Below are positions 61,842 through 64,000 of a stretch of DNA of 64,000 bases, piece by piece. Positions within the stretch are counted from its first letter, which is position 1; every line of letters begins with the position of its first letter. The notes beneath the pieces are model-generated. The model worked only from the letters and a program-made list of their open reading frames with translations, searched no databases and was not told where the DNA came from. The position numbers were made by a program, and so were the translations under genes. Origin of the DNA: Hujiaoplasma nucleasis (GTDB taxonomy: Bacteria > Bacillota_I > Bacilli_A > Izemoplasmatales > Hujiaoplasmataceae). The stretch lies in contig NZ_CP051151.1 of NCBI RefSeq assembly GCF_013745115.1, forward strand, positions 372,001 through 436,000, read 5' to 3'.

Positions 61842-63542
61842 CTATTTTAATACTACGGATGTTCTTGGTCCAATGGTTAATGTTTGTCCATCCAGTGATG
61901 CCTGTGCCTGGCCAAGATAAGCAGATAATTGAGAAAACTCATAATCTGTATATTGACTTAAATCAATAGTGACTTGACCAAAACCAGTATTATGAAAAAC
62001 ACCAACCGTGGAATCTCCATAAGTGCTTAAAAATCCCCCAAAAGTAATCAATTCACTGAAATCAATCAAGGTATATTGGCCTCTAGCGATTTCAGGGTGG
62101 GCATTTCTAACCATAATCAACTTCTTATAATGATTATATAATGAATTAGGATCACCTATTTGATCTTGGACTGAACCATTAATTTGTCTATCTACGGTCC
62201 AAGTTGAACCAATTGGGTTTGTAACACTATCACCATCACCCCAATACATGGCTAAACGACGATTAGCATCGGTATTTTCAGTTGATCTCGATCCTAACAT
62301 ACCTATTTCTTCACCATAATAAATAAAAGGTGTTCCATAAGTTAAGATATATAGATTAGCAGCCATATGCATGGCATATTCATCAACCATTAAGAAACCC
62401 GCAGCCCTATTCATGTCATGATTGGATATGAAGGGTTGTAAAATTGCTTGAGGATTGACTTTCAATACATTGTTTTTATAGCGGTCTAAATATCTTACAT
62501 AATCATTGACTGTTTCAAGGTTTTTAACTGTCATAGATACTGCACCATTTAATTGAGAAAAACCAAAATCAAAATTGTTAAAAGGCTCATAGTAAGGGTA
62601 AATATTTTCATCACTGTCCCACATTTCACCAACAACATAGGCATCTGATCTTTGCATATAGACTTGGTCCATAAACCAATTCCAAAAATCAATGTTCTTT
62701 TGGTGTTCTTCATAATATGGATATTTAACAGCATCTAGTCTAAAACCTTTGATTCCTTTATTAAACCAAAATTCAATAATTTGTTGAATTTCTTGTCTTA
62801 CCAATAGACTATCTAAATCAAGTTCTGGCATACTTGATGAAAAGTTACCTTCATAGTAAAGTTCTCCATAGAAATGATGATAGGTTCTATTTGGCAATTT
62901 TTCCTCTTCTGTAACTAAAACATAATACTCTAAATAAGGATTATCTAAATCACCCTCTTTATAAGCATTTAAAGCGTTTTTAAACCATGGGTGTTGATTA
63001 GACGTATGGTTTAATACCAAATCAATAATGATATCAATGCCTCTTTGATTGGCTTCTGATACTAGGTTTTCAAAATCATCCATATTTCCATAAACTGGAT
63101 CTATTGAAAGATAATTGGTTGTATCATACTTGTGATAACTTGGAGAAGGCATGATTGGCATCAGCCATAGGCCTGTTACACCAAGACTTACACCTGATGA
63201 AGCTTGACCATCATTTAGATAGTCTAATCGATTAATGACTCCTTGTATATCACCAAAGCCATCTTGATTACTATCAGAAAAAGAGCCAAGGAAAATTTCA
63301 TAGTAAACTCTGTAGTTATCTTCTATCATCTTTGGAACAAGCCCTTCTTCTAGGATGTATTCACCCATTTCATTGGTTAATATTTCCGTTGAGATGGGTT
63401 GAGTAGTCACTATTTCTGTGGTTGGAATGTCTGTGATTGGAATATCTGTGGTTTGCATATCCGTTATTATTTGGTCTTGCCCACAAGATATAAGGGTAAA
63501 TATCAAGATAAATAGACTTAAAATAAAAATCTTTTTTGTCAT
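61842..63542 (-). CDS. surface alpha-amylase (GH13) lipoprotein
   Basis: 566-residue lipoprotein (lipobox LISC, Cys near residue 20; Thr-rich linker to about 60) with a GH13 amylase domain: EIFLGSFSDSNQDGFGDIQGV, the calcium/substrate loop LVLNHTS, nucleophile Asp in GFRLDAVKYP, acid Glu in GEMWD, SNHD, and a C-terminal beta domain. It likely cuts starch or maltodextrins at the cell surface. The start ATG follows the end of the sugar permease gene by three bases, so it is the last gene of that operon. It faces the pullulanase gene on the other strand. Confidence 0.92.
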   Translation of the reverse strand: MTKKIFILSLFILIFTLISCGQDQIITDMQTTDIPITDIPTTEIVTTQPISTEILTNEMGEYILEEGLVPKMIEDNYRVYYEIFLGSFSDSNQDGFGDIQGVINRLDYLNDGQASSGVSLGVTGLWLMPIMPSPSYHKYDTTNYLSIDPVYGNMDDFENLVSEANQRGIDIIIDLVLNHTSNQHPWFKNALNAYKEGDLDNPYLEYYVLVTEEEKLPNRTYHHFYGELYYEGNFSSSMPELDLDSLLVRQEIQQIIEFWFNKGIKGFRLDAVKYPYYEEHQKNIDFWNWFMDQVYMQRSDAYVVGEMWDSDENIYPYYEPFNNFDFGFSQLNGAVSMTVKNLETVNDYVRYLDRYKNNVLKVNPQAILQPFISNHDMNRAAGFLMVDEYAMHMAANLYILTYGTPFIYYGEEIGMLGSRSTENTDANRRLAMYWGDGDSVTNPIGSTWTVDRQINGSVQDQIGDPNSLYNHYKKLIMVRNAHPEIARGQYTLIDFSELITFGGFLSTYGDSTVGVFHNTGFGQVTIDLSQYTDYEFSQLSAYLGQAQASLDGQTLTIGPRTSVVLK

Positions 63543-63545
63543 GAA

Positions 63546-64000
63546 TTAACCTTTAACAGATCCTGAAGTTACACCTTCAACATAATAGCGTTGTAATGAT
63601 AAGAATAATATTACAATTGGAATGGCAACAATAACCGATCCAGCAGCGAATAATGTAAAGGTGTTGGAGTCATTTTGTGAACTGTACATCCAATCGTACA
63701 AACCAATAGCCACAGTATGATTTTCAGTATTATCTATACCTAGAATTACTCTTGCAAAAATGAAGTCCATCCATGGTCCTATGAAAGTCATTAATGCTGT
63801 ATAGATAATGATTGGTTTTGAAATTGGTAAAATAATGCTTGTGAATATTCTTGCATTGGATGCTCCATCGATTTTAGCGGCTTCTACAAGAGAATTCGGA
63901 ATAATATCAAAAAACCCTTTAGCGATATAGAATCCTAAACCTGAACCTGCAGAATAGACAAGAACCAATGCATAAAGTGATCCTGTCAATCCAAATGCTT
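63546..64000 (-). CDS. ABC sugar transporter permease, MalG-like (5' end outside window)
   Basis: C-terminal part of an inner-membrane permease of the MalG type. The EAA loop EAAKIDGASNARIFTSIILPISKPI is present, with membrane segments around it, and the end reads LQRYYVEGVTSGSVKG, very close to MalG ends. The frame continues to the window edge on the minus strand, so the true start lies beyond 64000. With the surface amylase directly downstream, maltose/maltodextrin import is the likely role. Confidence 0.93.
   Translation of the reverse strand, partial: AFGLTGSLYALVLVYSAGSGLGFYIAKGFFDIIPNSLVEAAKIDGASNARIFTSIILPISKPIIIYTALMTFIGPWMDFIFARVILGIDNTENHTVAIGLYDWMYSSQNDSNTFTLFAAGSVIVAIPIVILFLSLQRYYVEGVTSGSVKG

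Overview
The window is a low-GC, gene-dense bacterial chromosome segment (64 kb, about 47 protein genes, no rRNA or tRNA seen). Tryptophan is read from TGG and several genes end in TGA, so the standard code is used. The gene set (RecU, RNase J-like, RadC, type I GlnA, RarA, Obg, ECF vitamin transporters, many Sec/lipobox lipoproteins, CvpA-like proteins, no peptidoglycan genes in view) fits the wall-less or near-wall-less Bacilli, of the Acholeplasma / Izemoplasma kind. That placement is inference; no marker rRNA is present.

Layout. 1-3300: the 3' part of valS, then folC and radC. 3308-6500: a cobalamin-riboswitch operon encoding a lipoprotein with three transcobalamin-like (DUF4430) domains, a membrane-anchored single DUF4430 protein and an ECF-type S component, together a likely vitamin B12 capture and uptake system. 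6505-9070: a lysophospholipase-like hydrolase and a DUF3137-LemA pair. 9126-13540: ssb, then a compact run of thyA, folA, a plsC-like acyltransferase, two half-size chromate-transporter genes and a YcxB-like protein. 13573-15650: a TetR-type regulator with a long C-terminal part that may be a decayed ABC ATPase, translationally coupled to a membrane protein. 15664-28527: an HtrA-like lipoprotein protease diverging from two paralogous CvpA-like membrane-anchored repeat proteins, one of 2941 residues built from about 24 copies of a roughly 100-residue unit. 28588-34330: a surface 5'-nucleotidase, a membrane diguanylate cyclase, a histidine phosphatase, pyrimidine-nucleoside phosphorylase and a TPP-riboswitch-controlled ThiT. 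34339-38854: a CIRCE-like operator with htpG, a small unknown gene, glnA and recU.

38991-47552: an RNase J paralogue with a broken active site, a flavodiiron-type MBL / degenerate GGDEF / receiver fusion coupled to a large membrane glycosyltransferase, and a repeat lipoprotein. 47553-51211: rarA, a PHP phosphatase, a gene-free stretch of about 500 bp with possible mobile-element debris, and an asparaginase. 51235-55080 (minus strand): rplU-rpmA without the usual prp gene between them, a truncated galactokinase-like gene, a GNAT protein, obg and ruvA. 55230-64000: an alpha/beta hydrolase, copA, a surface pullulanase, a surface amylase and the end of a MalG-type sugar permease, a starch/maltodextrin locus.

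The parts most worth follow-up are the giant CvpA-like repeat paralogues (16649-28448), the B12 riboswitch / DUF4430 / ECF operon (3308-6475), and the sensor-synthase pair at 40774-45581, in which the GGDEF motif and the receiver phospho-acceptor are both altered.
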